Assembly: GCF_041378895.1 (NCBI RefSeq)
Contig: NZ_CP144212.1
Span: 275,001-339,000, forward strand
Direction: 5' to 3'
DNA length: 64,000 bases
Source of the DNA: Dechloromonas sp. ZY10
Lineage (GTDB): Bacteria > Pseudomonadota > Gammaproteobacteria > Burkholderiales > Rhodocyclaceae
Shown: piece after piece, positions 1 to 8,734 of the stretch
How positions within the stretch are numbered: position 1 is the stretch's first letter
Layout: the number at the start of each line of letters is the position of its first letter
Program-made: the position numbers and the translations under genes
Notes under the pieces: model-generated
Database searches by the model: none
Told to the model about the DNA's origin: nothing
Seen by the model: the letters and a program-made list of their open reading frames with translations, nothing else

Positions 1-1
1 G

Positions 2-232
2 ATCGGTGAGAAATTCAATAATGAATCGGCTGAGCAGGTGGTGCACCGCTTTGCCCGGATCGGAACCATCGACTTGCGCGTTGATTACCTGCGTCCTGGC
101 GTTGGCGACCGCTTCGAGGCCACTGCGCAGGTAACCCGCCTGGGCGGACGGATTGCCTCCACGCAAATGTCCCTGCTCGATCAGGAAGGCCTGGTGATTG
201 CCACCGGTGCTGCTGCCTACGTGGTCAGCTGA
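2..232 (+). CDS. PaaI-type hotdog thioesterase, C-terminal part
   Basis: The reading frame is open from the left edge of the window, so the start and N-terminal half are missing; 76 residues remain. The visible part is a hotdog-fold C-terminus: a strand with IDLRVDYLRPG followed by FEATAQVTRLGGRIAS and a final strand ending GAAAYVVS, typical of PaaI/YiiD-like acyl-CoA thioesterases that hydrolyse small acyl-CoA esters in the cytoplasm. The catalytic Asp/Asn of this family lies in the missing half, so activity cannot be judged. It ends 6 bp before the convergent sixA-like gene. Confidence 0.7.
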   Translation: MGEKFNNESAEQVVHRFARIGTIDLRVDYLRPGVGDRFEATAQVTRLGGRIASTQMSLLDQEGLVIATGAAAYVVS

Positions 233-238
233 GGGCGC

Positions 239-691
239 TTAAAGCAGGTCAGTCGGCAGGGCGGCGCGTAACACAGTCTGGGTTTCGCCACGGCGAACCC
301 GGTTGCTCAGCCACCACAGCGCGCCCTTCTTGATGCTCCAGTCGGCTTCCGCTCCTCCCAGGAGCAGCGCGGCAAGGCGGCCCAGGCTGGGTTGGTGGCC
401 AATGATCAAGGTGGCACCTGCGGCGGTTGGCCAACCCGAGGCAGCGATCAATTCTGAAACGCAGGCTTCGGGGCCGATGCGGCGGATGGTTTCAAAAGGC
501 AGGCTGAGGGCTGCCGCAGTCTGTTGGGTGCGTACTGCCGGGCTGACCAGAATGCGCATGTCCTTGGGGGCATTGTGCTTGATCCATTCCGCCATTTGTC
601 TGGCCTGACGCTGGCCGCGCTCGGTCAGCGGGCGGTTCAGATCATCACTCCCTTCTTCAGCTTCGGCATGGCGCCACAGCAGCAATTCCAT
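239..691 (-). CDS. sixA: phosphohistidine phosphatase SixA
   Basis: A 150-residue single-domain histidine phosphatase. The N-terminal RHAEAE motif places the catalytic histidine at residue 8, and the second family histidine is in IIGHQPSL (about residue 99). Length and motifs match SixA, which removes phosphate from phosphohistidine on HPt domains or on the nitrogen PTS protein NPr. The protein has no signal peptide and should be cytoplasmic. It is convergent with the thioesterase gene and divergent from the carboxypeptidase gene at 858. A general RHG-family phosphatase with another substrate remains possible. Confidence 0.85.
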   Translation of the reverse strand: MELLLWRHAEAEEGSDDLNRPLTERGQRQARQMAEWIKHNAPKDMRILVSPAVRTQQTAAALSLPFETIRRIGPEACVSELIAASGWPTAAGATLIIGHQPSLGRLAALLLGGAEADWSIKKGALWWLSNRVRRGETQTVLRAALPTDLL

Positions 692-857
692 CGCAAGACT
701 CGCAAAAAAGCGGCATCTTAGCGCGATGAAATTACATTGAGATTAAATTTTCTACTGCTGCCAGTACCTGCACGGCCAATCATCGTCTCCAGGCCGGAAC
801 CGTCGACAGCCAAGGGTATAATTCCCGGCCAACGATTAGAACGTCTCTGGATAGACC

Positions 858-2018
858 ATGCTTTTTTCTCCCCGCCGAATTCTTCCCCTGTGTTTTCTGA
901 TGCTTGCCCCGCTGCACGCAGTGCTGGCGCAAACCCCGGCCGCTGTGCAAATGCCGGTGCCGCCGACGGTCGCCGCCAAGTCCTGGTTGCTGCTGGAAAT
1001 GGGCTCCGGGCAGACCCTGACGGCTGAAAAGCCTGATGAACGCCTGGAGCCAGCCTCACTGACCAAGCTGATGACGGCCTACCTGACCTTCTCGGCGATT
1101 CGTCAGAAGACGTTGGGGCTGCAACAGCCTTTGCCGGTTTCCCAGAGGGCCTGGAAGACCGGCGGCTCGAAAATGTTCATCAAGGTCGACACGCAAGTGC
1201 CGGTTGAAGATCTGATCAAGGGGATGATCGTTCAGTCTGGCAATGATGCTTGTGTTGCGCTGGCCGAGGGGATTGCCGGTAGCGAAGAAAACTTTGCCCA
1301 GTTGATGAATCGCGAGGCTCAGCGGTTGGGCATGAAGGCGTCGAGCTTCCGCAATTCGACTGGCCTGCCTGACCCCAATCACTATACGACTGCCCGTGAT
1401 CTGTCGCTTCTCGCCGCTGCGCTGATTCGCGATTTCCCCGAGGAGTACAAGAAGTACTACTCGATGAAGGAATTCCGCTACAACAACATCACCCAGCCCA
1501 ACCGCAACCGTCTGCTTTTCATTGATCCCACGGTTGATGGTGTCAAGACCGGCCATACCGATGCCGCCGGTTATTGCCTGATTTCTTCGGCATTGCGCGA
1601 CAAGCGTCGCCTGTTGTCGGTGGTGCTTGGCACCAGTTCCGACAGCGCCCGCGCCTCCGAGTCGCAGAAGCTGCTCAACTGGGGCTTCCTCTCTTTCGAC
1701 GGCGTGCCCCTGTACGCCAAGGATCAGGCTGTGGCCACGCCGCGTGTCTGGAAGGGCGCGCAGAGTCTGGTCAAGGCCGGGTTCAGCAGCGATCTGCTGG
1801 TCGCCTTGCCCAAGGGCTATGCTGACAAGGTCAAGAGCGAATTTGTCGCCAGCGGCCGGCTGATTGCACCGATCCAGGCCGGGCAGCAGGTTGGTACGCT
1901 CAAGGTCAGCGTCGATGGCAAGCCTTATGCCGACTATCCGGTCGCTGCGCTGGAAAGCGTGCCGGCAGCTGGCATCGTTGGGCGGACCATTGACGGCGTC
2001 AAACTCTGGTTTAACTAA
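858..2018 (+). CDS. dacC: D-alanyl-D-alanine carboxypeptidase, PBP5/6 type
   Basis: A 386-residue serine-type carboxypeptidase that trims the terminal D-Ala from peptidoglycan pentapeptides in the periplasm. An N-terminal signal peptide (hydrophobic residues 8-25, ending near VLAQ) precedes the S11 peptidase domain. The three active-site motifs are all present: SLTK (residues 67-70), SGN (127-129) and KTG (230-232). A PBP5-type C-terminal beta domain follows, and the C-terminus looks amphipathic as in membrane-associated PBP5 proteins. It starts a co-directional run of five genes ending in lipA, an order common in betaproteobacteria. The choice between dacA and dacC naming is not decided by the sequence. 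Confidence 0.9.
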   Translation: MLFSPRRILPLCFLMLAPLHAVLAQTPAAVQMPVPPTVAAKSWLLLEMGSGQTLTAEKPDERLEPASLTKLMTAYLTFSAIRQKTLGLQQPLPVSQRAWKTGGSKMFIKVDTQVPVEDLIKGMIVQSGNDACVALAEGIAGSEENFAQLMNREAQRLGMKASSFRNSTGLPDPNHYTTARDLSLLAAALIRDFPEEYKKYYSMKEFRYNNITQPNRNRLLFIDPTVDGVKTGHTDAAGYCLISSALRDKRRLLSVVLGTSSDSARASESQKLLNWGFLSFDGVPLYAKDQAVATPRVWKGAQSLVKAGFSSDLLVALPKGYADKVKSEFVASGRLIAPIQAGQQVGTLKVSVDGKPYADYPVAALESVPAAGIVGRTIDGVKLWFN

Positions 2019-2042
2019 GCTTACCCTCAGCCGGGAGTCCCC

Positions 2043-2918
2043 ATGAGCCCCTACGTTGCCGATCCGATTTACCTCAATGGTCGCTTCCTGCCCCTGGCAG
2101 AAGCCGGCGTCTCGCCGCTCGACCGGGGCTTTCTCTACGGCGATGGGGTCTATGAGGTGATCCCGGTCTATTCGCGGCGCGCTTTCCGTCTCGACGAGCA
2201 CCTCGCGCGTTTGCAGGCGACGCTGAAGGGCATTGCCTTGCCCAACCCGCTCCCGCTCGACGCCTGGCGCGGGGTGGTTGAACAACTGATCGCCGCCGCG
2301 CCCTGGGACGATCAGTCGATCTACCTGCAGGTCACGCGCGGCGCTGACAACAAGCGCGACCACGCCTTTCCGTCGCCCGCAGTGCCGCCAACGGTCTTCG
2401 CCTACGCCGGCCCGCTGGTGACGCCCGATGCGGCCACCCGCGCCAGCGGCGTGGCGGCGATCACGGTGCCTGATCTGCGCTGGTCGCGTTGCGACCTCAA
2501 AGTCATCTCCCTGCTGCCCAATGTGCTGGCCCGCCAACTGGCGGTGGCACAGGGCTGTGCCGAAGCCTTGCTGATTCGCGACGGTTACCTCAAGGAAGGT
2601 GCGGCATCGAACATTTTCGTCGTGCGCGACGGTGTGTTGCTGGCCCCACCCAAAACTCACCTGATGCTACCCGGCATCACCTACGACGTGATCCTCGAAC
2701 TCGCCGAACGCCACGGTCAACCGCTGGAAATCCGCGAAATCAGCGAAGCGGAACTTCGCGGCGCCGACGAGGTCTGGATGACGTCTTCGACCAAGGAAGT
2801 CCTGCCGATTGTCACGCTTGACGGCCGGCCGGTCGGCTCCGGCGTTCCCGGGCCACTCGCCGCCCAGATGTGGCAGTACTACCAGGACTTCAAGAACTCC
2901 GTAATGCGTCAGGCCTGA
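2043..2918 (+). CDS. dat: D-amino acid aminotransferase, PLP class IV
   Basis: A 291-residue fold-type IV PLP enzyme. The Schiff-base lysine is K153 in DLKVISLLPN, and the family motif GAASNIF lies near residue 186. The Arg/Tyr pattern near the N-terminus (SPLDRGFLYGDGVYEV) fits D-alanine/D-amino acid aminotransferases or branched-chain relatives. It would interconvert D-alanine or D-glutamate and 2-oxo acids in the cytoplasm. It begins 24 bp after the D,D-carboxypeptidase gene, which liberates D-alanine, so the pairing is functionally reasonable. A GGGAG ribosome site precedes the ATG. Confidence 0.85.
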   Translation: MSPYVADPIYLNGRFLPLAEAGVSPLDRGFLYGDGVYEVIPVYSRRAFRLDEHLARLQATLKGIALPNPLPLDAWRGVVEQLIAAAPWDDQSIYLQVTRGADNKRDHAFPSPAVPPTVFAYAGPLVTPDAATRASGVAAITVPDLRWSRCDLKVISLLPNVLARQLAVAQGCAEALLIRDGYLKEGAASNIFVVRDGVLLAPPKTHLMLPGITYDVILELAERHGQPLEIREISEAELRGADEVWMTSSTKEVLPIVTLDGRPVGSGVPGPLAAQMWQYYQDFKNSVMRQA

Positions 2919-2941
2919 ACCCTGGCGGAACAGAAAGACCC

Positions 2942-3211
2942 ATGGCTGAACAACCTGAAACCCTGCTCGAATTTCCCTGCAACTTCCCGCTCAAGATCAT
3001 GGGCAAGGCCGATGATCAACTGGCGCAAGTCGTCCTTGAAATCGTCACCCGGCATGCCCCGGGCTTTGACGGCGCGACCATGGAAATGCGCGCCAGCTCG
3101 GGCGGCAAGTACGTCGGTTTGACCTGCACCGTGGTGGCCACCTCCAAGCCGCAGCTCGATGCGCTGTATCTGGAGTTGACCGCGCATCCGCTGGTCAAGG
3201 TCGTTCTCTAA
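2942..3211 (+). CDS. DUF493 / YbeD family protein
   Basis: An 89-residue protein of the DUF493 (YbeD) family, an ACT-like small alpha/beta fold whose gene is almost always beside lipB and has been associated with lipoate metabolism; its molecular role is unknown. The start at 2942 gives MAEQPETLLEFPCNFPLKIMG, matching the family N-terminus. A longer in-frame start upstream lies inside the end of dat and is less likely. The gene sits between dat and lipB and is probably co-transcribed with both. Confidence 0.85.
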   Translation: MAEQPETLLEFPCNFPLKIMGKADDQLAQVVLEIVTRHAPGFDGATMEMRASSGGKYVGLTCTVVATSKPQLDALYLELTAHPLVKVVL

Positions 3212-3226
3212 GCCGGCCCGGCCAGC

Positions 3227-3871
3227 GTGGAGCAGCCAGCCGCCGGCGGCCCGCCGCCATTGATCGTCAAGCGCCTCGGGCGGGTTGAGTACGAGCCGAC
3301 CTTTGCCGCGATGCAGGCGTTCACCGCCAGTCGCGACGAGCACACCCCGGACGAGTTGTGGATCGTCGAACATCCGCCGGTCTATACCCTGGGCCAGGCC
3401 AGCAAGCCCGAGCACCTGCTGCGCGATAACGGCATCCCAAGAGTCCAGATCGACCGGGGCGGCCAAGTCACCTACCACGGCCCCGGCCAAGTAGTGATTT
3501 ACCTGCTGCTCGATCTGCACCGGCGCAAGATCAAGGTGCGCGAACTGGTGACCGCCATCGAGCAGGCGGTGATCGACCTGCTCGCCGTCCACGGCGTCAG
3601 TGCCGAGCGCCGAGACGGCGCGCCCGGCGTCTATGTCGGCGCCGCCAAGATCGCCGCCCTCGGCCTGCGCATCCGCAACGGCCGCTCCTACCACGGGGTC
3701 TCGCTCAACGTCGATATGGACCTCACCCCCTTTGCCGCAATCAATCCCTGCGGCTACCCCGGTCTGCAGGTCATCCAGACCCGCGACCTGAATCTTCCGC
3801 TCACCGCTCACGAGGCCGGCGAGCAGCTTTGCCAACACCTGCTACAGCAACTGGAACCCCATCATGGCTGA
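3227..3871 (+). CDS. lipB: octanoyl-[ACP]:protein octanoyltransferase LipB
   Basis: A 214-residue transferase that moves octanoate from acyl carrier protein to the lipoyl domains of 2-oxoacid dehydrogenases and the glycine cleavage H protein. The family signatures are complete: [13 protein letters not shown] near residue 78, the catalytic lysine K141 in AAKIAALG and the nucleophile C175 in INPCGYPGL. The start codon is GTG. The gene overlaps lipA by 8 bp, so translation is probably coupled. Confidence 0.95.
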   Translation: MEQPAAGGPPPLIVKRLGRVEYEPTFAAMQAFTASRDEHTPDELWIVEHPPVYTLGQASKPEHLLRDNGIPRVQIDRGGQVTYHGPGQVVIYLLLDLHRRKIKVRELVTAIEQAVIDLLAVHGVSAERRDGAPGVYVGAAKIAALGLRIRNGRSYHGVSLNVDMDLTPFAAINPCGYPGLQVIQTRDLNLPLTAHEAGEQLCQHLLQQLEPHHG

Positions 3872-4850
3872 CGACAACTCCGCAGACCGCAGCGCCAAAC
3901 CAAAGACCGCCAAGGAAGCCGGCGTCAAACAAAAAGGCGAACTGAAGACGGCGCGTATCCCGATCAAGATCGTCCCGGTCGACACCCCGCTGAAAAAGCC
4001 GGACTGGATTCGGGTCAAGGCCGGCAACAGCGCCGGCCGCTTCGGCGAAATCAAGTCGATGCTGCGCGAGAGGAAGCTGCACACTGTCTGCGAAGAAGCC
4101 ACCTGCCCCAACATCGGCGAGTGTTTCGGGCGCGGCACCGCCACCTTCATGATCCTCGGCGACATCTGCACCCGCCGCTGCCCCTTCTGCGACGTTGGCC
4201 ACGGCCAGCCGCTGCCGCCCAACCCCAACGAGCCGCAGGAACTCGCCGAGTCGGTTGCCGCGCTCAAGCTGCGTTATGTGGTGATTACCAGCGTCGACCG
4301 TGACGATCTGCGCGACGGTGGTGCCCAGCACTTCGTCGACGTCATCCGCGCCGTCCGCGCCGCCTCGCCGACCACCACCATCGAAACCCTGGTCCCCGAT
4401 TTCCGTGGGCGCATGGACGTGGCACTCGACATCCTCGGCCAGGCCCTGCCCGACGTGCTCAACCACAACATGGAAACCGTGCCGCGCCTCTACAAACAGG
4501 CCCGCCCCGGCGCCGACTACGCCCACTCGCTGGAGTTTCTCAAGCAGTTCAAGGCCCGCTACCCGCAGGTCAACACCAAATCCGGCCTGATGGTCGGCCT
4601 CGGCGAAGAAGACCCCGAAATCCTCGACGTCATGCGCGACCTGCGCGCCCACGACGTGGACATGCTGACCATCGGCCAGTACCTCGCCCCCTCCGGCCAC
4701 CACCTGCCGGTCAGCCGCTACGTCCATCCCGACGTGTTCAAGATGTACGAAAACGAAGCCAAAGCCATGGGCTTCTCCGGCGCCGCCTGCGCGCCGATGG
4801 TCCGCTCGTCGTATTGGGCAGATCAGCAGGCGCACAACGCCGGAGTTTGA
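3864..4850 (+). CDS. lipA: lipoyl synthase LipA
   Basis: A 328-residue radical SAM enzyme that inserts two sulfur atoms into protein-bound octanoyl groups to form lipoate. Both iron-sulfur clusters are ligated as expected: the auxiliary cluster cysteines C76, C81 and C87 ([12 protein letters not shown]) and the radical-SAM CxxxCxxC at C102, C106 and C109 (CTRRCPFC). The C-terminal RSSYWAD carries the serine that ligates the auxiliary cluster in this family. A lysine-rich extension of about 40 residues precedes the core. It is the last gene of the run; a strong hairpin terminator follows at 4900. Confidence 0.97.
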   Translation: MADDNSADRSAKPKTAKEAGVKQKGELKTARIPIKIVPVDTPLKKPDWIRVKAGNSAGRFGEIKSMLRERKLHTVCEEATCPNIGECFGRGTATFMILGDICTRRCPFCDVGHGQPLPPNPNEPQELAESVAALKLRYVVITSVDRDDLRDGGAQHFVDVIRAVRAASPTTTIETLVPDFRGRMDVALDILGQALPDVLNHNMETVPRLYKQARPGADYAHSLEFLKQFKARYPQVNTKSGLMVGLGEEDPEILDVMRDLRAHDVDMLTIGQYLAPSGHHLPVSRYVHPDVFKMYENEAKAMGFSGAACAPMVRSSYWADQQAHNAGV

Positions 4851-4899
4851 TTGCTTCGATCAAGGCCGCTGCCGGGCTCGTTCCGGTCCCGGCTTGAGG

Positions 4900-4943
4900 A
4901 AAAAAGCCTGTTTTCACGGTCGACCGTGGAAATGGGCTTTTTT
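4900..4943 (+). terminator. lipA terminator built on the GGTCGACC palindrome
   Basis: A hairpin 50 bp after lipA. AAAAAAGCC on the left pairs with GGCTTTTTT on the right and the apex is the exact palindrome CACGGTCGACCGTG (4915-4928). With G-T wobbles the pairing runs unbroken over 44 bases. The structure is A-rich on one side and T-rich on the other, so it can act in either direction. Confidence 0.8.
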
Positions 4944-5007
4944 GCTGTTGGCGGGGTTGCCGGTAGGCCTTGAGCCTGGGGTCCCGGCTGTGGGCTGGTG
5001 CGATTGC

Positions 5008-5127
5008 TTTGAGGCTGTTTTCCGCCGTTGACCGGCGGGCGTACTTTTCTTGTCTTGCCAAGAAAAGTAGCCAAAAGAAGGCGCGCCCACTGCGGCGCCC
5101 GGCTGCGCCGGGTGCTCTGCGCTGCTC
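5008..5127 (+). repeat. 120-bp intergenic repeat, copy 1
   Basis: Starts TTTGAGGC and includes an A/T-rich hairpin whose arms are TACTTTTCTTG and CAAGAAAAGTA, followed by a GC-rich arm with GGCGCGCCC. The copy 273 bp downstream differs at only a few positions. It resembles REP-like intergenic elements of proteobacteria, but the family was not identified. Confidence 0.85.
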
Positions 5128-5280
5128 GACGCCGCAGAGGGCCGGGGAAACCGTCGCGAATTTACGGTCGACCGTAAAAATGGGCGGTTTTCAGGTTGAC
5201 CGTGGGAATGGTTTTTTGCGGGTTTCGGTTTGCGGGAGTGGCGGTAGGGCCTGACCTTGGCGGTCGGCTTGTTTGATTGA

Positions 5281-5400
5281 TTTGAGGCCGCTTTCCGCCG
5301 TTGACCGGCGGGCGTACTTTTCTTGTCTTGCCAAGAAAAGTAGCCAAAAGAAGGCGCGCCCACTGCGGCGTCCGGCTACGCCGGGTGCTCTGCGCTGCTC
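5281..5400 (+). repeat. 120-bp intergenic repeat, copy 2
   Basis: Nearly identical to copy 1, including the TACTTTTCTTG/CAAGAAAAGTA hairpin and the terminal TGCGCTGCTC. The close match suggests recent duplication or ongoing gene conversion between the copies. Confidence 0.85.
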
Positions 5401-5771
5401 GGGAGTGCGGGCGGTTCGCATGAACTCGCCTGCGGCTCAAACAATGCGAACCGACACCCCCCGCCCGCCCTGCGCTGCTCGACGCCGCAGAGGGCTGAGG
5501 GAAAAACGTCTCGAATTCACGGTCGACCGTAGAAAATAGCGTTTTTGCCGGTCGACCGTAAAAGTCGATATTTTTTTGAGCAAACTAATCCGTTGCGACG
5601 CCTTTGGGTCCCATGTGGAGCGCCGAGCAACGCAGGCGGGCCGGGGGGGCGGCGAGGACTGTTTGAGGCCCGCAGGGCCGAGTTCCGCAGCCGCCCGGCT
5701 CGGCGAGTAGCGCAGGGGAGTCGGCGCAGCCGACCGCGTAGCCTGGGTCGCCTTTTAGCTGCGCTAGCAAT

Positions 5772-5818
5772 AGCCTTTGGCTACTTTCTTTTGGCGAAGC
5801 ACAAGAAAGTACGCCCGC
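5772..5818 (-). repeat. partial inverted copy of the intergenic repeat
   Basis: On the minus strand it reads CGGGCGTACTTTCTTG, a short loop, then CAAAAGAAAGTAGCC, matching the hairpin core of the two 120-bp copies with substitutions in the loop. Only the core is recognisable; the GC-rich arm is lost. Confidence 0.7.
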
Positions 5819-5959
5819 GCGTCAGGCGCGGAACCCAGCGGTAAAGCCAACGGCAAAAAACTGCCACCCTGGCTGACGAAACCCACATGACTGATCCTGC
5901 CCGGCAGGCGAGCGATCAGCCGTGAGCTCTCGCCAAACGACTGGCGAGCCACCCCTCCG

Positions 5960-6466
5960 TCAATACGCCCGCAAAGTCCTGACCTTGCCTCGGCAAACCT
6001 CATCCAGACATTCCCGCAGTTCCTCGATATCCGGCTTGCGCCGGGAGTGGAAGCGCAGGGTCGGGTAGCCGGCGCTGCGGGTGATGGCGTCGCGGGCGAG
6101 GTCGCGTTCGAGGCTGTGGGTACGGTCGTCGAGTTCGACGATGGCGATGATTTCCAGCGTGTCGGCGGCGCAGAGCAGGAAGTCGACGTGTTTTTGCGCG
6201 AAGGTGGCGCGGGCGGCGGCGTAGCGTTTGCCAGTTTCACCGGGACCGGGCTTGATGAATGCGTTCATCGCGACTTGCGGCAGGACGACGATGCCGTCGT
6301 CGGCAAAGGCGGCGCACAGGGTGTGGTAGAAGCCGAGTTCGTTGTCGGTGAGGATGGGTTTGCCGGCGTAGCTGTAGCCGTCGCTGCGTAGTAGCCAGTA
6401 GGCGAGCAGGAGCAGTAGCGGCAGTGCGAGCAGGGCCAGTTGTTGCGGCGAGAGGTCGAGGGGCAT
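5960..6466 (-). CDS. DUF2726 membrane-anchored protein
   Basis: A 168-residue protein with one N-terminal membrane segment (residues 8-25, rich in Leu) followed by a DUF2726 domain. The segment HVDFLLCAADTLEIIAIVEL and following DDRTH resemble the D...ExK-like core of restriction-endonuclease-fold domains, to which DUF2726 has been related; catalytic activity is not proven. The start at 6466 was preferred to an upstream in-frame one that would add 19 Arg-rich residues before the membrane segment. It is downstream of, and co-directional with, the GGDEF gene. Confidence 0.7.
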   Translation of the reverse strand: MPLDLSPQQLALLALPLLLLLAYWLLRSDGYSYAGKPILTDNELGFYHTLCAAFADDGIVVLPQVAMNAFIKPGPGETGKRYAAARATFAQKHVDFLLCAADTLEIIAIVELDDRTHSLERDLARDAITRSAGYPTLRFHSRRKPDIEELRECLDEVCRGKVRTLRAY

Positions 6467-6543
6467 GCGGCGAGTGCGGCGGGCACCGGACCGAGAGCGG
6501 CGGCCCGGCTGGCTGCCGGGCATTGGCCGGGGTGAGCCCGGGG

Positions 6544-7461
6544 TTAGCCCATTTCGCAGCGGTTGCGGCCGTTTTCCTTGGCGCGGTAGAGGTTGGCGTC
6601 GGCAGTACGGAAGAGGTCGGCGATTCTACCCGAAGCCTGGGCCAGCCAGGCGCCGCCGAGCGAGGCAGTGACGATGCCCCAGTCGCCGTTTTTCTCGTGC
6701 GGCAGGCGGCGTGCGCGCAGTGTCGCCAGGACTTGTCCGGCGACCCGCTGGCAATCGTCCGCCGTGTAGCCGGGCAGGACGATGGCGAATTCCTCCCCGC
6801 CGTAGCGAGCGACGATACGGGCCGGGTTTTCGTTGCGGGTGCCGGCTTCGAGTGCCGCAGCGACGGCGCGCAGGCAGTCGTCGCCGGCCTGGTGGCCATA
6901 GTGGTCGTTGTAGCGCTTGAAATTGTCGACATCGAGCATCAGCAGACCGAATGGGGCCTGCTGCTGATTGGCTTGCGCCCAGGCTGCATCGGTCAGGCTA
7001 TCCATGCGGCGGCGGTTGGCAAGGCCGGTGAGGCCGTCGCGATGGGCCATCGCCTGCAATCGCAGGTTGGCCTCGGCCAATTCGCGGCGTAGCGCGGCGA
7101 TCCGGTTGAGCGCCCTCATCTTGGCCTGCAGCACGTTCTCGGGAACGGTCTTGGAGAGAAAGTCGTCAGCGCCGGCGTCGATGGCCATGACCAGATTGTC
7201 CGGGGTGTCGGACGCGGTCAGGAAGATGATCGGGGTCCATACCTGGCCGGCTTCGAGTGCCCGAATCCGGCTGGTGGCCTCGATCCCGTTCATCACCGGC
7301 ATTTCGAGGTCCATCAGGACCAGGTCGGGGGCCTCGCGGCGAAAGGCTTCGACCGCCAGCTGGCCGTTTTCGGCGTGGCACACCTCGTAGCCAAAGGCGA
7401 TCAGACGCGCGGTCATCAGCGCAGCGACCGCGCGCATGTCTTCTACCAGCAGGATTTTCAT
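6544..7461 (-). CDS. response regulator with GGDEF domain (diguanylate cyclase)
   Basis: A 305-residue REC-GGDEF protein. The receiver domain has the acidic pocket (VED near residue 7) and phospho-acceptor D51 in LVLMDLEMP. The GGDEF domain has an intact active site GGEEF (221-225), so it should make cyclic di-GMP in response to phosphorylation. The position five residues upstream of GGEEF reads PARI instead of RxxD, so the allosteric inhibitory site appears absent. The start at 7461 gives MKILLVED, the usual receiver start. No partner kinase is adjacent. Confidence 0.9.
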   Translation of the reverse strand: MKILLVEDMRAVAALMTARLIAFGYEVCHAENGQLAVEAFRREAPDLVLMDLEMPVMNGIEATSRIRALEAGQVWTPIIFLTASDTPDNLVMAIDAGADDFLSKTVPENVLQAKMRALNRIAALRRELAEANLRLQAMAHRDGLTGLANRRRMDSLTDAAWAQANQQQAPFGLLMLDVDNFKRYNDHYGHQAGDDCLRAVAAALEAGTRNENPARIVARYGGEEFAIVLPGYTADDCQRVAGQVLATLRARRLPHEKNGDWGIVTASLGGAWLAQASGRIADLFRTADANLYRAKENGRNRCEMG

Positions 7462-7545
7462 GGGAGGCAAGCGGCTGTTTCTTATCCCGCCCACGATAGC
7501 CGAAATGCTCCTAGGCGGAAAGCCATACCTCGGTAGGGGGTAAGC

Positions 7546-8232
7546 TTATTGGCGCTCGCCTTCCGGCTTGCGCGTTGGCGCCGGCGGAGCGGGCGGCTTG
7601 CCCGGCGGTGGTGGCGGGATGCCCAGTTCGGCGGCACTGCGGGGGGCGCTTGGGGGTTGGGCAGAGACGGTGGCTTTGCCTGCCGGTGCTGGAGGTTTGG
7701 CGGCAGAGGTCGGTGGAGGGGGGGGCATGGCCGGGGCGGGTGGTTGGACATAGCCGCCGGCCACCGGTTGTGCCTGCGTTTGCAGGGAACGGGCGGTTTC
7801 TGCTGCCATCGGCACGCGATGGCCTTTGGCGTACATGCACTGGATATAGGCTTGGTCGTACTGGCGTTGTGAGCCATAGCCGCTTTGCCGCGCCTGCTCG
7901 CTGCCGCTGGCGCCGCCGGCCAGCAGGCCGACGCCGGCGCCAACGGCGGCGCCGTCGCGGCCGCCGAGGGCAGCGCCGGCGACCGCACCAATCGCCGTGC
8001 CGACTGCAGCACTGCTGACTGCGGCCTCATTGGCGCGTTGCTCGGCCGATTTGCCGCCGATCAGGCGCAGTGCTTCCTCGCGGCACCAGGCATCGTCGCT
8101 GCGGAAACTGTTGAGGGTCTGGCCGCTGCCGGGCAGCGCCATCACGCTCGGTCCACTGGGCAGGCTGCTGCAGGCCCCGAGGGCAAGTACCACGGTCAAC
8201 AGCGCTAACAGGCGTTTTTTCCCGGCCTTCAT
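7546..8232 (-). CDS. lipoprotein with glycine-zipper and Pro-rich tail
   Basis: A 228-residue predicted outer-envelope lipoprotein. The signal peptide ends with LALGAC, a lipobox with the lipidated Cys near residue 21. A glycine-zipper-like segment (AVGTAIGAVAGAALGG and after, about residues 75-105) resembles small glycine-zipper envelope proteins. The C-terminal 90 residues are rich in Pro and Ala (PPPPP runs), suggesting a flexible linker across the cell wall. The start at 8232 places the Lys-rich n-region directly before the hydrophobic core. The function is unknown. It lies 1 bp from the next envelope gene, so both are probably one operon. Confidence 0.7.
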   Translation of the reverse strand: MKAGKKRLLALLTVVLALGACSSLPSGPSVMALPGSGQTLNSFRSDDAWCREEALRLIGGKSAEQRANEAAVSSAAVGTAIGAVAGAALGGRDGAAVGAGVGLLAGGASGSEQARQSGYGSQRQYDQAYIQCMYAKGHRVPMAAETARSLQTQAQPVAGGYVQPPAPAMPPPPPTSAAKPPAPAGKATVSAQPPSAPRSAAELGIPPPPPGKPPAPPAPTRKPEGERQ

Positions 8233-8233
8233 C

Positions 8234-8641
8234 TCATTGCTCCTGCGGCAGCACGCGCAACCATTCTTCCGGGCAGTTCGGCACATGCGGGTAATAGGCC
8301 TTGCTGCTCGGGCAGTAGTACCAGTATTGCTGTACCGGTGGTGCAGGTGGTGCGCTGACTGGCGGGGTGCGCTCGACATAGACCGGCGGCGCCTCCTGGC
8401 GAATCACGATGGGCGGCTGATAGATCACCGGCGGCGCGGTGTACCAGGGCTGCCAGAAGGGGTTGTAGTAACTCGGGCCGTAATACGGGCCAAAGGCGGG
8501 GCCGACATTGACCCCGATGCCGAACTGCACGCGCGGGCGATGCGCCCAGGCGGGCGTGGCTGCCGTTACGGCCAAGAGCAGGGCGCAAAGGCCCAGGCGA
8601 CAGAGGTGCCGGGCGGAAGGAACAACAGAAAAGAGAGGCAT
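8234..8641 (-). CDS. secreted Pro/Tyr-rich hypothetical protein
   Basis: A 135-residue protein with a signal peptide (hydrophobic segment about residues 15-30, cleavage near AWA-HRP). The mature part is rich in Pro and Tyr (GPYYGPSYYNPFWQPWY) and ends EEWLRVLPQEQ, with a YYCPSSKAYYPHV segment typical of small periplasmic proteins of betaproteobacteria of unknown role. Probably co-transcribed with the downstream lipoprotein gene. Confidence 0.65.
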   Translation of the reverse strand: MPLFSVVPSARHLCRLGLCALLLAVTAATPAWAHRPRVQFGIGVNVGPAFGPYYGPSYYNPFWQPWYTAPPVIYQPPIVIRQEAPPVYVERTPPVSAPPAPPVQQYWYYCPSSKAYYPHVPNCPEEWLRVLPQEQ

Positions 8642-8734
8642 GAGACGGCTCGCAAAAGCGGTGGAACCGTCTTCAAGATAGCCGAAAGTTCGGCCTTGCG
8701 GCCGAACTCTTTTGCTACAAGATGTATCGGCTGC

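Larger units (their letters stand above)
4944..5959. other. gene-free repeat-rich spacer between lipA and the DUF2726 gene
   Basis: About 1 kb without a credible gene. It holds a 120-bp direct repeat pair (5008-5127 and 5281-5400), a partial inverted copy near 5772-5818, several GGTCGACCGT palindromes (5161-5178, 5518-5530, 5548-5560), and a second GC-rich repeat-like block at about 5582-5760. Short open frames here recode the repeats in all frames and have no family resemblance. A terminator-like arrangement (AAAAACG ... CGTTTTT around a palindrome) lies at 5502-5546. Confidence 0.75.

Noticed and set aside
4914..5539. Minus- and plus-strand frames in the lipA spacer that repeat the peptide SFGYFSWQDKKSTPAG
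   Set aside because: They translate the 120-bp repeat units and palindromes; no start context and no conservation expected.
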